From Paenibacillus tianmuensis (GTDB lineage Bacteria > Bacillota > Bacilli > Paenibacillales > NBRC-103111): a DNA stretch of 64,000 bases. The notes under the pieces are model-generated. The model searched no databases, was not told the origin of the DNA, and was given only the letters and a program-made list of their open reading frames with translations. Shown piece by piece: positions 51,869 to 62,900 of the stretch (the stretch's first letter is position 1; each line of letters opens with the position of its first letter). The stretch covers positions 1 through 64,000 of the forward strand of contig NZ_FMTT01000022.1 in the NCBI RefSeq assembly GCF_900100345.1, in the 5' to 3' direction. A program made the translations under genes and the position numbers.

Positions 51869-53815
51869 TTAAACCATCGCTTTATCTAGTCGCCGTAGGT
51901 AACGTGAGCGAACAATCAAGAAAAAAACACTTTGTACTCCCAGAAACAAGGAGGATGCAATCAAGACAGGCGTGTATAGCGTGTTGATATACATGGTTTC
52001 GAGAATAGGCCTTAATACAACCAATGTCTGTATGGTAGATATCACAATTGGGACAAAGAACAATAACCCTATTTGCAATGTTGCCGAAGTCTTCATCTCT
52101 GCAGTGCTAAGCCCAATCTTCGATAGAGTGAGAACCATTTTACTATCCGCCAAAAGCTCCGTATGAAGTTTGAAATATAAAAAGCTTGCTGATGATATTG
52201 AAAAGATTAATGCAATAAAAATACCGATAAAGTTAAATAAAGATGTTCCCCGTTCTGCGTTTAAATAACTTCCCATTCGCGTAGAAAAAAAATTGGCCGT
52301 TTGATGCTGCCCAATCCTTTCTTGGAACCATTTTTCCAGGTCGATGCTAATTAGAGCCTCCGGGCTTTCCGATTTTGGAGATTGATCATTCCATTCAGGA
52401 ACATAATAAACATAAATTATACTTTCCCTCCTTTTGTCCTTTAGTTCTTCATACTCGTCACGGCTCACTACCAAGAGATTCGTATCTCTAAAACCAAGTG
52501 ATGCGATCGCTTCGTTCTTATAAATATCGTTAATGGACAATGTTTGTCCGGACTCAAGCGTGATCGCATAAGGCGGTCTTTTATCAGCGAGAGCGGAGCC
52601 GTTTGAGTTGTAGATCAGGAAAGAGCCTTCATTGTCCAATCTTTTGTTTGGAAGGATATTCATAAACGCTGAAAGTTCGTTGATATTACTTGCGGCTATC
52701 ACTTCAACGATTGAATCTTTGTTTTGATCCACAGAGTGAACGCTGGTTTTTACTTTAATTCTCTGAGTTGTAACCTTGATTTGATTGTAAGTGACACCTG
52801 CCGCGTTCAAATGCCTGTTGATTTCCTTTAAGTCCCCTTCGGAATATTCGTTTTGAAGACTATAATAATTCAATGCAAAAGGATTGTTTATGTAACTCTG
52901 ATAATTCGCTTGGGCCATGGCTAACACAAGGCTCGAACTCATACAGGCAATAGAGGTCACGACCGTAATCATAAAAAGAATTCGGGCGTTGTCTTTTATT
53001 TTATAAGCTATCTCAGATATCCAAAGTAGGTTAGTGCCTCGCCATAAAGCCTTACGACTTCGTTTTAAGAGACGAACCATATAAACGGAAAATTGGGAAT
53101 AGAACAGATAGGTGCCTGCAATTCCTGCTGCTGCCGCAACAAAGATTTTGCTCGGCGTCAACGTCTCCATGCGAAGAGAAACAAGGCCAACTGCAAGCAT
53201 TACCGTTCCTGTGAAGGACATGAAGACGGATGCACGAGGTTCTTTTTTGGGAGCTTTGTTCCCTTGAAGCAGTTCAAATACTTTGATTTTTTGAACAAAG
53301 ACAAGAGTAAACAAAGAGATACAGATGAATAATGTGGAAAAAGAAGCGACCGTAAGCAGCAACGCCTTGGTGGGCCAGTAAAAGGGTAGTTCTTTCATCT
53401 CGGTCATCTTCGTACTGAAAAGCAAGAACAGTTTAGATAAGAGCAATCCTCCAGCAATGCCGGTGAGAATAGAAGCAAACCCAATTAACATATTCTCAAA
53501 AAAAATTAACCGATTAACCTGAGCAGGTGTAGCACCTAAAATAAACAAAATTCCCAATTCCATGTTACGAACTTTTAAAAACATGCTGATGGAATAAAAT
53601 ATAAAGAAAAAAGCAAATAGAAGTATTACGTATTCCGCAGCCTGCATGCCTGCTCGCGCCAGTTTCCCTATTGGAATTTGTTCCATCCTGGGGTGATAAA
53701 TAAACACAGCGTATGTAAAAAAAATCATGACCATAAAGGCACTGCTAATAAAATAGGCAAAGTACGCACGTGAGTTCCGTTTGACATTATTGAATGCGAA
53801 TTGACGAAAGCTCAC
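51869..53815 (-). CDS. BceB-type peptide-detoxification ABC permease
   Basis: A 648-residue FtsX-family permease starting at GTG 53815 (GGGGAGG seven bases upstream), inside the end of the ATPase gene. It has ten helices, with the typical large extracellular domain (about residues 330-540) between helices 7 and 8. N-terminal VSFRQFAFNNVKRNSRAYFAYFISS is characteristic of BceB/VraG/PsdB. These permeases both protect from antimicrobial peptides and pass the signal to the BceS-type kinase. Confidence 0.85.
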   Translation of the reverse strand: MSFRQFAFNNVKRNSRAYFAYFISSAFMVMIFFTYAVFIYHPRMEQIPIGKLARAGMQAAEYVILLFAFFFIFYSISMFLKVRNMELGILFILGATPAQVNRLIFFENMLIGFASILTGIAGGLLLSKLFLLFSTKMTEMKELPFYWPTKALLLTVASFSTLFICISLFTLVFVQKIKVFELLQGNKAPKKEPRASVFMSFTGTVMLAVGLVSLRMETLTPSKIFVAAAAGIAGTYLFYSQFSVYMVRLLKRSRKALWRGTNLLWISEIAYKIKDNARILFMITVVTSIACMSSSLVLAMAQANYQSYINNPFALNYYSLQNEYSEGDLKEINRHLNAAGVTYNQIKVTTQRIKVKTSVHSVDQNKDSIVEVIAASNINELSAFMNILPNKRLDNEGSFLIYNSNGSALADKRPPYAITLESGQTLSINDIYKNEAIASLGFRDTNLLVVSRDEYEELKDKRRESIIYVYYVPEWNDQSPKSESPEALISIDLEKWFQERIGQHQTANFFSTRMGSYLNAERGTSLFNFIGIFIALIFSISSASFLYFKLHTELLADSKMVLTLSKIGLSTAEMKTSATLQIGLLFFVPIVISTIQTLVVLRPILETMYINTLYTPVLIASSLFLGVQSVFFLIVRSRYLRRLDKAMV

Positions 53816-54560
53816 CCGAATGACCTCCCCAAAACGAAAGGGTGTCGATAATTTTTTGAAAAAAGGTTTGTCTGTTTTCTCCACGACGGATTTCAGCTGC
53901 CAAACGTCCATCCTTAATAAAAATAATTCTTTGGCAATAACTGGCCGCCAACGGGTCGTGAGTAACTAGCATAACAGTGGTCCCCTTCTGCTGGTTAGCG
54001 GCAGCGAAGGATTCCATTACCACGCGCGAGGATTTCGAATCAAGTGCACCTGTTGGCTCATCTGCGAGAAGAAGAACAGGCGAGGTAATAATTGCTCGAG
54101 CAATAGCGGTCCTTTGGCGTTGACCACCGGATATTTCATAAGTTCGTTTATGCAAAATATCGCTTATTTCCAACAGCGCCGTAACTTGCTTCAACTTGGC
54201 ATCCATCTCTGTAAGCGGCTTATTGTCAAGCGTTAATGGGAGCACGATGTTTTCCGCTACAGTTAACGTATCCAACAAATTAAAGTCTTGAAATACAAAT
54301 CCGAGCTGTCTTCTTCGGAATATCGCCAAATCCTTTTTGCTTAATTTATAAGGATCGCTGTTATTAATTCTGACCATGCCTGTGTTCGGTGCGTCAATAG
54401 TAGAAACCACATTAAGCAATGTCGTTTTACCGCTACCCGAAGGCCCCATAATACCTACAAACTCACCTTCATCAATAGTCAGGTCAATATCGCATAAAGC
54501 ATGTGTAGCCACCTTGCCCGTATATATTTTGTTAAGTCCCTTTACGTGAAGAATGCTCAT
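53787..54560 (-). CDS. BceA-type ABC ATPase
   Basis: A 257-residue MacB/BceA ATPase: Walker A GPSGSGKTTLLNVVS, Q loop with LGFVFQDFNLL, signature ISGGQRQRTAIARA and Walker B LLLADEPTGALDS. It works with the BceB-like permease, whose gene overlaps its end. Upstream lies a 210-base gap with a possible regulator site, so it has its own promoter, likely under the adjacent BceRS-like pair. Confidence 0.88.
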   Translation of the reverse strand: MSILHVKGLNKIYTGKVATHALCDIDLTIDEGEFVGIMGPSGSGKTTLLNVVSTIDAPNTGMVRINNSDPYKLSKKDLAIFRRRQLGFVFQDFNLLDTLTVAENIVLPLTLDNKPLTEMDAKLKQVTALLEISDILHKRTYEISGGQRQRTAIARAIITSPVLLLADEPTGALDSKSSRVVMESFAAANQQKGTTVMLVTHDPLAASYCQRIIFIKDGRLAAEIRRGENRQTFFQKIIDTLSFWGGHSGELSSIRIQ

Positions 54561-54711
54561 CCCACTCGCTCCTCAATTGCGCTCTTCTCTTCTAACTGTA
54601 CTGTATAGGTGGCCGCGCTGCTATAGATTTACCTTAACTTTGTCTTACATAGCATTTAAGGTTATGTTCGGTAAATTTTGATGGCTAATCGATCATGCAA
54701 CAGGAGAATAC
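54561..54711 (-). promoter_or_regulatory. Probable promoter region of the bceAB-lanFEG run
   Basis: This is the only non-coding gap before the bceA-like gene. It contains an imperfect dyad around TTAAATGCTATGTAA (minus strand, near 54643-54658), loosely like the T-N-ACA-N4-TGTAA sites of BceR-type regulators, but with mismatches. The assignment is tentative. Confidence 0.3.
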
Positions 54712-54752
54712 AAAGAAGCGCTCCATGTGATCTATACACGGATTGCTTCTTT
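54712..54752 (-). terminator. Hairpin after the BceS-like gene
   Basis: AAAGAAGC (54712-54719) pairs with GCTTCTTT (54745-54752), 20 bases after the kinase stop. Confidence 0.5.
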
Positions 54753-54771
54753 GGGAATAATTCGATTTCCT

Positions 54772-55767
54772 TTAAGTGAGCACTCGTTTATGACTAAACT
54801 CTAACCTAACGGTAGTTCCCATCCTGGGTTCCGAATCTAACTCAACCCTATGACCAAGCCGATTGCAAATTTCCCGTACAAGGTATAATCCCATCCCGGT
54901 AGACTCATGATACTGGCGGCCTCGTTCACCCGTGTAATACGGGTTAAACACTCGTTTGAGATCTTCTTTGGTAATACCGATTCCCTCATCACGAATTTCC
55001 AAAATTATACTATCACCCTGTTGGTAAGCATGGATATATACGTTTTTTCCGGAGCCCTCCGTATAATTAACTGCGTTGATGAGAATTTGCCCTACCATAA
55101 ATTGCAGCCATTTCCGGTCACTATATACCGGCCAATTCTCAATTAGTTGGATATTAGGAGTAACACCCTTACGTATGAATAATCGACGATTTTCAGCAAC
55201 AGCTTGATTGACGACTTTCTGAAGCGATACGTTCTCCACAATAAAATCTTGTTCGAAACGCTCTAGGCGTGATGTATAAATGACCATCTCAAGTCCTTTT
55301 CTCAATTTTTCCAGATCTTCCATAATTCCATCTGCCGCCGTATCTTCGAGGTCCTGTACTGTAAGCTGAATGACGGAAATTGGTGTCTTCATTTGATGTA
55401 CCCAACGATTAATGAAAATGACATGCTGCTCCATACTACTCCTGTAGCGGTGCAATTCTTCTTGATAGTATTGATCGCAATGGCTGAATAATCGATTAAC
55501 GGCGTCCGGAAGCGGGGATTCGCCCATCGACTGTATAGTCTCTCTTCCCCATTCGAGGGGATTATTTAGCTGGGTGTAAAACCTCCTTAGGCTAAAATAG
55601 CGATAGCTCAAATAGACCGCCAAAACGGTGGAACTAAGTAATGCTCCGTAAACAACGATCGAAAAAGGACGACCTTCTCCCGTAAGCCAATACAAAAGCG
55701 GAACCAATATGATTTGGACAAGATAAAATAGCAGTAGCGGAATATGGTCCTTCCAAAAAAGTCTCAT
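54772..55767 (-). CDS. BceS-type intramembrane-sensing histidine kinase
   Basis: A 331-residue kinase with two close N-terminal helices (about 8-25 and 33-52) and almost no extracellular part, the mark of BceS-like kinases that read the state of a BceAB transporter. The H box is INRWVHQMKTPISVIQLTVQ, followed by N box ILINAVNYTEGSG, IRDEGIGITKEDLKR and STGMGLYLVREIC. Start ATG 55767 overlaps the regulator stop (ATGA). Confidence 0.87.
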   Translation of the reverse strand: MRLFWKDHIPLLLFYLVQIILVPLLYWLTGEGRPFSIVVYGALLSSTVLAVYLSYRYFSLRRFYTQLNNPLEWGRETIQSMGESPLPDAVNRLFSHCDQYYQEELHRYRSSMEQHVIFINRWVHQMKTPISVIQLTVQDLEDTAADGIMEDLEKLRKGLEMVIYTSRLERFEQDFIVENVSLQKVVNQAVAENRRLFIRKGVTPNIQLIENWPVYSDRKWLQFMVGQILINAVNYTEGSGKNVYIHAYQQGDSIILEIRDEGIGITKEDLKRVFNPYYTGERGRQYHESTGMGLYLVREICNRLGHRVELDSEPRMGTTVRLEFSHKRVLT

Positions 55768-56477
55768 ATGGAGGATACTCCTGTTCCGGAATTTAGTCTG
55801 TAGCCTACGCCCCGAATTGTTTCTACCGCCTCTTCCGCCCCAAGTTCTTTTAATTTTTTCCGAACGCGCGTAATATACACATTCAATGTATTTTCATCGA
55901 TAAAATGATGATCTTCCCACATCAGATCAAGCAGCCGCCCCCTGCTGACGACACGTCCGGCTTTAGTCATCAGAGTTTCCAATAACACCGCTTCTTTTTG
56001 TGTCAGTTCTGTTATGCCCTCACCAAGCATGACAACAAAGCGTTCTGGAAACAAAACAAGATTGCCTGCCTTGACTTTCCTTTCTCCTTGTCCAAACGAG
56101 TATGAACCATAGGCCCTTCTTAAATGGCTGCGGATTTTGGCCATGACCACCTCATAATGAAATGGTTTGGTAATATAATCGTCTGCCCCGTTTTCAAGCG
56201 CCATAACTTGATCCATTTGACTATCCCGGGCAGAAATAAACAGAATCGGACAGTGGGAATGTGAACGAATTTGCCGGCACCAGTAATAACCGTCATATTT
56301 AGGAAGGTTGATATCAAGCAGAACCAGATGAGCGTTTGACTTTCTAAAGCTATCCAGAACATCATTGAAGTTATCGACTTCCTTTGCGGTGAAACCGTAC
56401 TTATTTATATAGGAGCAAAGTAAGCCGGAGATTTTAGCGTCGTCTTCGACAATAAGAATCGTATACGTGTTCATCAA
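55764..56477 (-). CDS. OmpR-family response regulator (BceR-like)
   Basis: A 237-residue regulator. The receiver (LIVEDDAKISGLLCSYINKYG, Asp in HLVLLDINLPKYDGYYW) is followed by an OmpR winged HTH (LTQKEAVLLETLMTKAGRVVSRGRLLDLMWED). It should activate the bceAB-lanFEG genes when the kinase sees the peptide, and might also control lanA. It has its own promoter region between 56478 and 56650. Confidence 0.88.
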   Translation of the reverse strand: MMNTYTILIVEDDAKISGLLCSYINKYGFTAKEVDNFNDVLDSFRKSNAHLVLLDINLPKYDGYYWCRQIRSHSHCPILFISARDSQMDQVMALENGADDYITKPFHYEVVMAKIRSHLRRAYGSYSFGQGERKVKAGNLVLFPERFVVMLGEGITELTQKEAVLLETLMTKAGRVVSRGRLLDLMWEDHHFIDENTLNVYITRVRKKLKELGAEEAVETIRGVGYRLNSGTGVSSI

Positions 56478-56651
56478 CCTCGCCTTACGATGAACTTTAT
56501 TGATAGGTAATATAGGAGCACAACTACACCAATTTTACTTTTATTTACAATAAAATGTTTCGTCCCAATCATAACAGATATTTCATATTCAAACAATAAT
56601 TTGGCTAAGTTAAATTCTCAGAAACTCCAATTAATAGTTCAAAATGAACAG

Positions 56652-56675
56652 GAAAACCCGCAATGCTTGCGGGTT
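56652..56675 (-). terminator. Terminator after lanC
   Basis: AACCCGCAA (56655-56663) pairs with TTGCGGGTT (56667-56675) in a perfect 9-bp stem. The minus strand continues TTCCTGTT. Confidence 0.65.
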
Positions 56676-56728
56676 GGAGTTTAAGCAAATATTCTTATAC
56701 AAATGGAACATTGGCAGGCAACCTTTGA

Positions 56729-58102
56729 TTAATGAACCAATAATACAAAATCCCAATCCGGGCTCTTTTTTGAAATCAAAGAAGCCAGTACCAAGGCCAC
56801 CCCTGCACTACCCGTTAGAAATCCTGCTTCATCTACTTCTCCGTCTTTCCCCTTTTGATCATAATAACCAAATAATGAATCCGGATTATACATATCCAAC
56901 AAATCAACGACAAAGCGATCACGCATAGCGCTCAATCCTGGATGACCAGTGTCCGAATACATTCGTTGAATAAGATGCAATAGACCGCTTAATCCGTGAC
57001 ACAGCGTGGCAGATGTTAAACCTCCTTTCGTCTCCATTCGCTGTTCAATCTCCAAATATGCGTTCAAACCTGATGAAATCCACTCTTCATTCTGTACGGC
57101 ATGTCCTGCAAGCCAAAGTGATCTTGCAATCCCAGGCGCACCATAACACCAAGAATCTCTATGTCCTCTGATACTGTCAGACTGTATTTCATCATGTAGC
57201 AGTTCTTCAAAAGAAACTCTTCCGGGCCAAATGGTTCCTGTAGAGTCCCTCATTTTCCATTTATTTACCCATTCCGCCAGTTTCCGAATATTTGCTTCGA
57301 TACTATCTGTAGTCCATCCATTTATTGCCGATAAACTCATAAACGATAACGGTCCCGTTATGCCATGAGACAACCCCAAATTAAAGTTTCCATGGGGATA
57401 TTGAACCTTCTCTTGTTCCAAAAATTGGTCCTCCGAACTTATATGCCATGCTGGTATTATGTATCCGTTATAGCTTTTTTCGTCACAAAAAATATCGAAC
57501 AACTCAATAATTTGTTCCCAAATCATCTTCATTCGCGGTCGTTCGGGGAATAACATCACAACACGACCGATTCCGGCAAATCCTTGAATCGTGTCATATT
57601 GATCCATTCGAAGCCGACCCACTACCCATTGTTCTTTACAGATTTGGACTTTCTGTAGCACCAATTCTTCGAACCAGGACGCTAGGGTATCCAACATCCC
57701 TAGATAACGGGTTCCCCCTCTTGATAAAGCTCGTACACCTACTAATACACCTGCAAGTCCGCTATAAAGCGATAAACTGTGAATATTTTGCTGTTCGAGA
57801 GAACTTTGGATTTGCTGCAAATAATGATGCCCAATCCTATCCCAGCCTTCATCTGGGAACAAACGATCCATTTGACCCAGCAATAGACAAATCCCGGTAA
57901 AACCATTCGCGAGAGTCAGATCTGACCAAGCATCGATCTTCATCCCTTCGATCTCTCGCTGCGGAACCTTCCGCATCATGGATTGTACCTCTTCCGGATC
58001 CTTGTAACGCTTGGCAATGCATCCCAACACATGCGCAACTCTTTCTTCTACCGGTCCATTTAACGGTCTCCAAGCTGTGGCTAACGTTCTCTCTTTTATC
58101 AT
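56729..58102 (-). CDS. lanC: Lanthionine synthetase C (cyclase)
   Basis: A 457-residue LanC protein. The zinc ligands are visible as Cys in HRDSWCYGAPGIARSLW (about residue 325) and Cys-His in SATLCHGLSGLLH (about 375); other family blocks are SLYSGLAGVLVGVRAL, FNLGLSHGITGPLSFM (catalytic His) and EAGFLTGSAGVALVL. LanC adds cysteine thiols to dehydroalanine or dehydrobutyrine, closing the lanthionine rings. The start overlaps the lanT stop (ATGA). Confidence 0.92.
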   Translation of the reverse strand: MIKERTLATAWRPLNGPVEERVAHVLGCIAKRYKDPEEVQSMMRKVPQREIEGMKIDAWSDLTLANGFTGICLLLGQMDRLFPDEGWDRIGHHYLQQIQSSLEQQNIHSLSLYSGLAGVLVGVRALSRGGTRYLGMLDTLASWFEELVLQKVQICKEQWVVGRLRMDQYDTIQGFAGIGRVVMLFPERPRMKMIWEQIIELFDIFCDEKSYNGYIIPAWHISSEDQFLEQEKVQYPHGNFNLGLSHGITGPLSFMSLSAINGWTTDSIEANIRKLAEWVNKWKMRDSTGTIWPGRVSFEELLHDEIQSDSIRGHRDSWCYGAPGIARSLWLAGHAVQNEEWISSGLNAYLEIEQRMETKGGLTSATLCHGLSGLLHLIQRMYSDTGHPGLSAMRDRFVVDLLDMYNPDSLFGYYDQKGKDGEVDEAGFLTGSAGVALVLASLISKKSPDWDFVLLVH

Positions 58103-59982
58103 TTTCGGCCTCCTCCTGCGTACTCGACTCCAACTCCTTCATCTGTGAACGAACTCGCCTGTACACGGTACATTTGGGAATATATGCCGTCCAATTTGAT
58201 AAGCTCTGCATGTGTTCCTTGTTCAACGATCTGGCCATTATCCATCACAAGAATCTTATCCGCGAGTCGTGCCGATGAGATGCGATGGGTGATGAATATC
58301 GCCATCCGTTCTTTCATTAAATCTTGGAACAACTGCAGCAAATTCTGCTCTGCCAGCGGGTCCAAAAAGGAAGTCGGTTCATCCAAAATATATACATCCG
58401 CACTTCGAAAAAAAGCTCGAGCAATCGCAATACGCTGCCACTGCCCTCCCGAAAGTTGAAAACCCTCTTCAAACCATCTTCCCAACTGCGTGTCCAAACC
58501 ATAAGGCAGTTGCTTGATCGTTTGATCAATGGCCGCACACTTAGCCGCGTCCAGTAGCTGCTCATCTTGCTCTAGCTTATCCATGGATCCAAAACCTATA
58601 TTATGACGTACTGACATTTCATAATGTACAAAGTCTTGAAAAACAATGCCTATACGCTCTTGAATTTGTTGTAGATCATAATCGAGGATATTATGTCCAT
58701 TTACCTTAATGACACCTTGGTAATCTGCGTAAAGCTGCATCAGAAGCTTGACCAATGTCGATTTTCCTGATCCATTCTTACCTACAATGGCAATCGTTTG
58801 GCCTTTAGCCAAAGTAAAATGAAGATTTCGAATCGTGTCGCGGGATTGTCCCGAATAACGAAAAGAAACTCCTTCAAAAGAAATTTGCTCAATTCGAAAA
58901 CTCTCATCACACGATACTTTAGGGGGAGTAAGCAACTGTTTCTGCCGCTGGACAGGATCTGATGTTGGCACTTTTAAAAATTGAAGCAACTGCTCCATAT
59001 AAAGATTGCTTTGGGAAAATTTTATCATGCCATGGATCATCGCCTGCATCTGGCTCTGCGATAGCGTGATTGCCTGAATGTAGCCGTACAAACTTCCGAT
59101 CAAGATTTCTTTATGGAAAGCTTCTTGGATCACAAGCCAAATCAACCAGAATAATAATGCAATTTCCAACATATCGTAAAGTAATTTAATACGGGTATAT
59201 TTCATCAATATTCGCCGATCTACAAGCAAAAAACTTGTTAAAAAGTCGCGATAACGATTCAGCAAATAAGGGCCGAGTTGAAAAAGCTTCACTTCCTTAA
59301 AAGCGCTATCATTCGTCAACAAATAGGTCATATACCACGTTTGTCGATTTAGAGGAGTGCGATCCATATAAATGCGAAACTGTTCGCGATTAAGTTTTAA
59401 TAGAGAATAGAATGAAATAGTAGAAATAATAAAAATAACAAGTACAACCCACCATTTCCATAAGATTAGTAAAACAGCGGAGGAAAGCATTGTAATGAGA
59501 CTAGAAGCGATTCCCGCCATTTGCGTATATAGTTGATAGGGTCGGTATGACGATTCCTGATTCGCTCTCTTTAACTGGTCGTTTACCTCCGAATTTTCAT
59601 AATCCGCCAGACCCAATGTAGTCGATTTTTCACAAACCATAATATTTAGCGTATTCGATAGCAATGTCTGAAGAATTCCATCCACATAGCTTTGTACAGC
59701 ACTAATGACATTTTTCATCACGAATACAAGTATAAATAATGCAAATTGGGTTATTAGCCAAGCTTCTCCTTGTTTCCATGCCATTGAAACGCCATTTAGT
59801 AGATTTTGCGTAACGATTAAGGTGGCCACAGGCATAATGCCTTGAATTATGTACAAGAGGACGCTTGTAAGCGTGTACCTCTTATTCATCCGGAATATCA
59901 GTTGGAATAGCTGCAATCCGTGCAGAACAGACCGCAGCACAGAACGCAATTCATGGTGCACACCCTCCTGACCGTTCGTCAT
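58099..59982 (-). CDS. lanT: Lantibiotic ABC exporter LanT (NisT/SpaT type)
   Basis: A 627-residue half-transporter with six helices in the first 330 residues and an ATPase domain: Walker A VGKNGSGKSTLVKLL, signature LSGGQWQRIAIARAF, Walker B VYILDEPTSFLDP. It has no N-terminal C39 peptidase domain, so it exports the modified precursor with its leader still attached. The leader must be removed outside. Both ends overlap neighbouring genes by four bases. Confidence 0.9.
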   Translation of the reverse strand: MTNGQEGVHHELRSVLRSVLHGLQLFQLIFRMNKRYTLTSVLLYIIQGIMPVATLIVTQNLLNGVSMAWKQGEAWLITQFALFILVFVMKNVISAVQSYVDGILQTLLSNTLNIMVCEKSTTLGLADYENSEVNDQLKRANQESSYRPYQLYTQMAGIASSLITMLSSAVLLILWKWWVVLVIFIISTISFYSLLKLNREQFRIYMDRTPLNRQTWYMTYLLTNDSAFKEVKLFQLGPYLLNRYRDFLTSFLLVDRRILMKYTRIKLLYDMLEIALLFWLIWLVIQEAFHKEILIGSLYGYIQAITLSQSQMQAMIHGMIKFSQSNLYMEQLLQFLKVPTSDPVQRQKQLLTPPKVSCDESFRIEQISFEGVSFRYSGQSRDTIRNLHFTLAKGQTIAIVGKNGSGKSTLVKLLMQLYADYQGVIKVNGHNILDYDLQQIQERIGIVFQDFVHYEMSVRHNIGFGSMDKLEQDEQLLDAAKCAAIDQTIKQLPYGLDTQLGRWFEEGFQLSGGQWQRIAIARAFFRSADVYILDEPTSFLDPLAEQNLLQLFQDLMKERMAIFITHRISSARLADKILVMDNGQIVEQGTHAELIKLDGIYSQMYRVQASSFTDEGVGVEYAGGGRK

Positions 59983-62900
59983 TGGAATGTCCTCCGGTAC
60001 TGCACCAAGCTATTCATGGCATGGCGAGCCATAATCATTACCTTGCGCTCCTGATCCCGATCCGTTCCAAGGAACCGATTCAGATGCATATGAATTATAC
60101 TGAACAATATGTCGTCTTTTGTGTTCGAAAGGACGCCCTTCTTCTCTTGATCCAGCAGCGTTTCCCAGTAACACCTCACCGCTGCTTCTCTTGTCTTAAC
60201 AATTCGATAAACCACATCTCCCTCTGGATGAGACGGCTTTACTCCATTTTCTCCGCCTAACATCTGCATAAACAGCCGACGCTCTTGACGAAAATCATCC
60301 AGATAATCCTTCACATTGAATTTTTCATTAAGAAGTTCGTAAACCTCCTGCCCCTTGTTGCCAAATTGGTACAATAAATAAATCACACTTAGAACAGCTA
60401 CGTTTTCCTTGCTAAGTTGTATCTGTTGGAATCGAATCAAACGAACAAGATTGGAGGTTACTTCGCTATCGGCAGCGAACAGCCGCTCGGCCAAGAGCAT
60501 CAGTTCCGGTCCGCCATACCGTTCAATTTCCGGTTCATACGTATCTATAATGACCTTTGAGATCACTCCCTCCTGTAGTAATGTTTTTGTCCAATTGTGA
60601 AAGATACGTACAAACTGTGCTTCTTCTTTTGATATTTTGAAGCGAGCTCTAATGTGACGATTCGGATCGGAATAGCGAATAAAATACGCCTGATCGACAA
60701 CCCCCTCCTCCCGACATTCTCGAACAAACCCTTCCCAATAACGCCCAATAAATTCGTCTTGACGGGTACCCAGACCATATAACTTGGCATAAAACCAAGG
60801 CCCGCCCGGTAAATGTATATGCCGGATTTCTTCTACGAGCGGCTTCGTATCTATTTCGCTCGTTGCGGCGATTTCTTCTAATGAGCATGTCTGTCCGCTC
60901 CCGCGCACGAGCGGAAACACGAATTCCGCAACCACCCGGCCATCGCTTCGATGAATAGGTAATTCCTCAAATCCTCCTATATGTTCGATTAACGTTACTT
61001 TAGCGTTTGATTTTAAATCTTTGCATATCTCTTCTACGTGCAGTGGATGATCAAGGTCAAGCAAGATTCGATTATCGAACTGAATCATATACACAAAACG
61101 GGGTACCTTCCACTCCTCCCGAAATTGTTGAACGACGAGTCCCAGATTCTCGACGTTTTCTTTCCCAGTCGTTATTTGAGAGATTTGAATTCTCCATGTC
61201 GCCGGGCAAAGTATAATCTTTTCATACCGCAAACGCGGCGTAAAGGGAGATTGGGCCAGCGACCCCCATTCTATTACCGACCATGGTCTGTACCCTTCTT
61301 GACTAACTTCCATTAAAAAGCGATAGACATTTGGGGCATTTCGGTAATTCAACATATGGCCGGCTGTAGGAACCACTTCTCGATTATGTTTTCGTGACTT
61401 CAGGTAAAATCGATTATGTCGTACACCAACCACAAGATCAGAGACATGAATTTGTTGTCCGGCTGGCATAGTATGATTCGTACCAATAGCTATTTCATAC
61501 TTACGAAAATTTTCCGTGAGCACAACATTAGTAGACCTCCCTACACTTGGAAGATACGAAATCTCAGCGAATAGCTTACTAGGGGATAAGCGTTGTTCTT
61601 CCTGATGAATTATGTTAAACGTCTCTTTAAAGCGGTCACCGAACAAGTCAATAAAGCGCCCAAATGTCCTGCCTGCTCCGTCAGAGCCTGGATTAGGACT
61701 TAAAACCAAAGTGTATTCTCCATCGTCGAGCTTCTGATGATTGTGTGCAACCAGCTGAAAGTATAATTCCATAGACGGTAGGGGGATTAACTCCTGAGAT
61801 TTGTTATCATCCATGAGTTGTTCGACCATTTCATCCGTGAGCATAACTTCTTGTTCGCCTCTATGCAGGCAGGATACGAACCATTGTAAAAGGAACTGTT
61901 CTTGTTTTGCCACTGTATTCGTTAACCGGCGTCGATGGCTCTGAGGGTTACTATACGTAGCGGGAGCCCCTAAACCCATTTCTTCATCAAGCAATTCGAG
62001 GATTGGAACTTCACGGTATGGTCCATAATTTTCCAAAAACTCATTACAGTATTCTTCTAGGTGCCTGTTCCTTCGTGATGAAGTTCGGCAAAGCAATTGT
62101 GCCGCTTTCTCCACATCTTTACGAATTCGATCAGTCAAAGTAATTGACCGGTCTTCTAAAGACAAGTCAATTTGTAATGGAGACTTCACATTCATAATCT
62201 CATTCATGGCTTTGCGCAATTGCGACAGCATTTCTTCACCCTGACCTACAGGAAGTAAGTTATACTTAAAAATGTCCTCTCGAATCCGATGAAGCTTATC
62301 TTTCAAATCCTCCATTCCCGTTATCGAATCTAATACAGACATCACATGTCCCAATGGATCTGTTGTCGTCGTTGGAGGTCTTAACTCCGAAATTAAAAAT
62401 TCTTGTTCAAAAAGCTGCCAAACATAATGTTCAATTGTCTCTATTTCGGCTTTTTTGAAACGCTCCCGAATCCAAGAGATTAGTTTTGAATAAGAGATCG
62501 GATTCGTGCAAGCATCCATCACACAGTCAAATACAGCCGATGCACGAACAGATACGCTTTCGTTCCCCCCCTCGCCCAGTCCTCCATATCTTGTAGTATA
62601 AGGAAGCTTCGCTCTATTCCCCTGACGATATATTAAGGTATTGCGCTGAATCTTAAGTTGGCATACAACCTCACGTTTATTCTCTAGGCTTCCTATAATT
62701 TTTAATAACCATTCCATATCAGGCCTTGCATGTTTAACGTAAGTATCGATTCCGTTTAAATTAAGCCGAGATCGTTCTCCGAATTTCCCATACGTGACTC
62801 CCGAAAACAAACCAAATGGTGTCGGTCGAGTCATCATTCTTAATAAATAACGCATGAATCCTTTTACTACTTGCCCGCGTTTGCGTAAATTATCTTCGTT

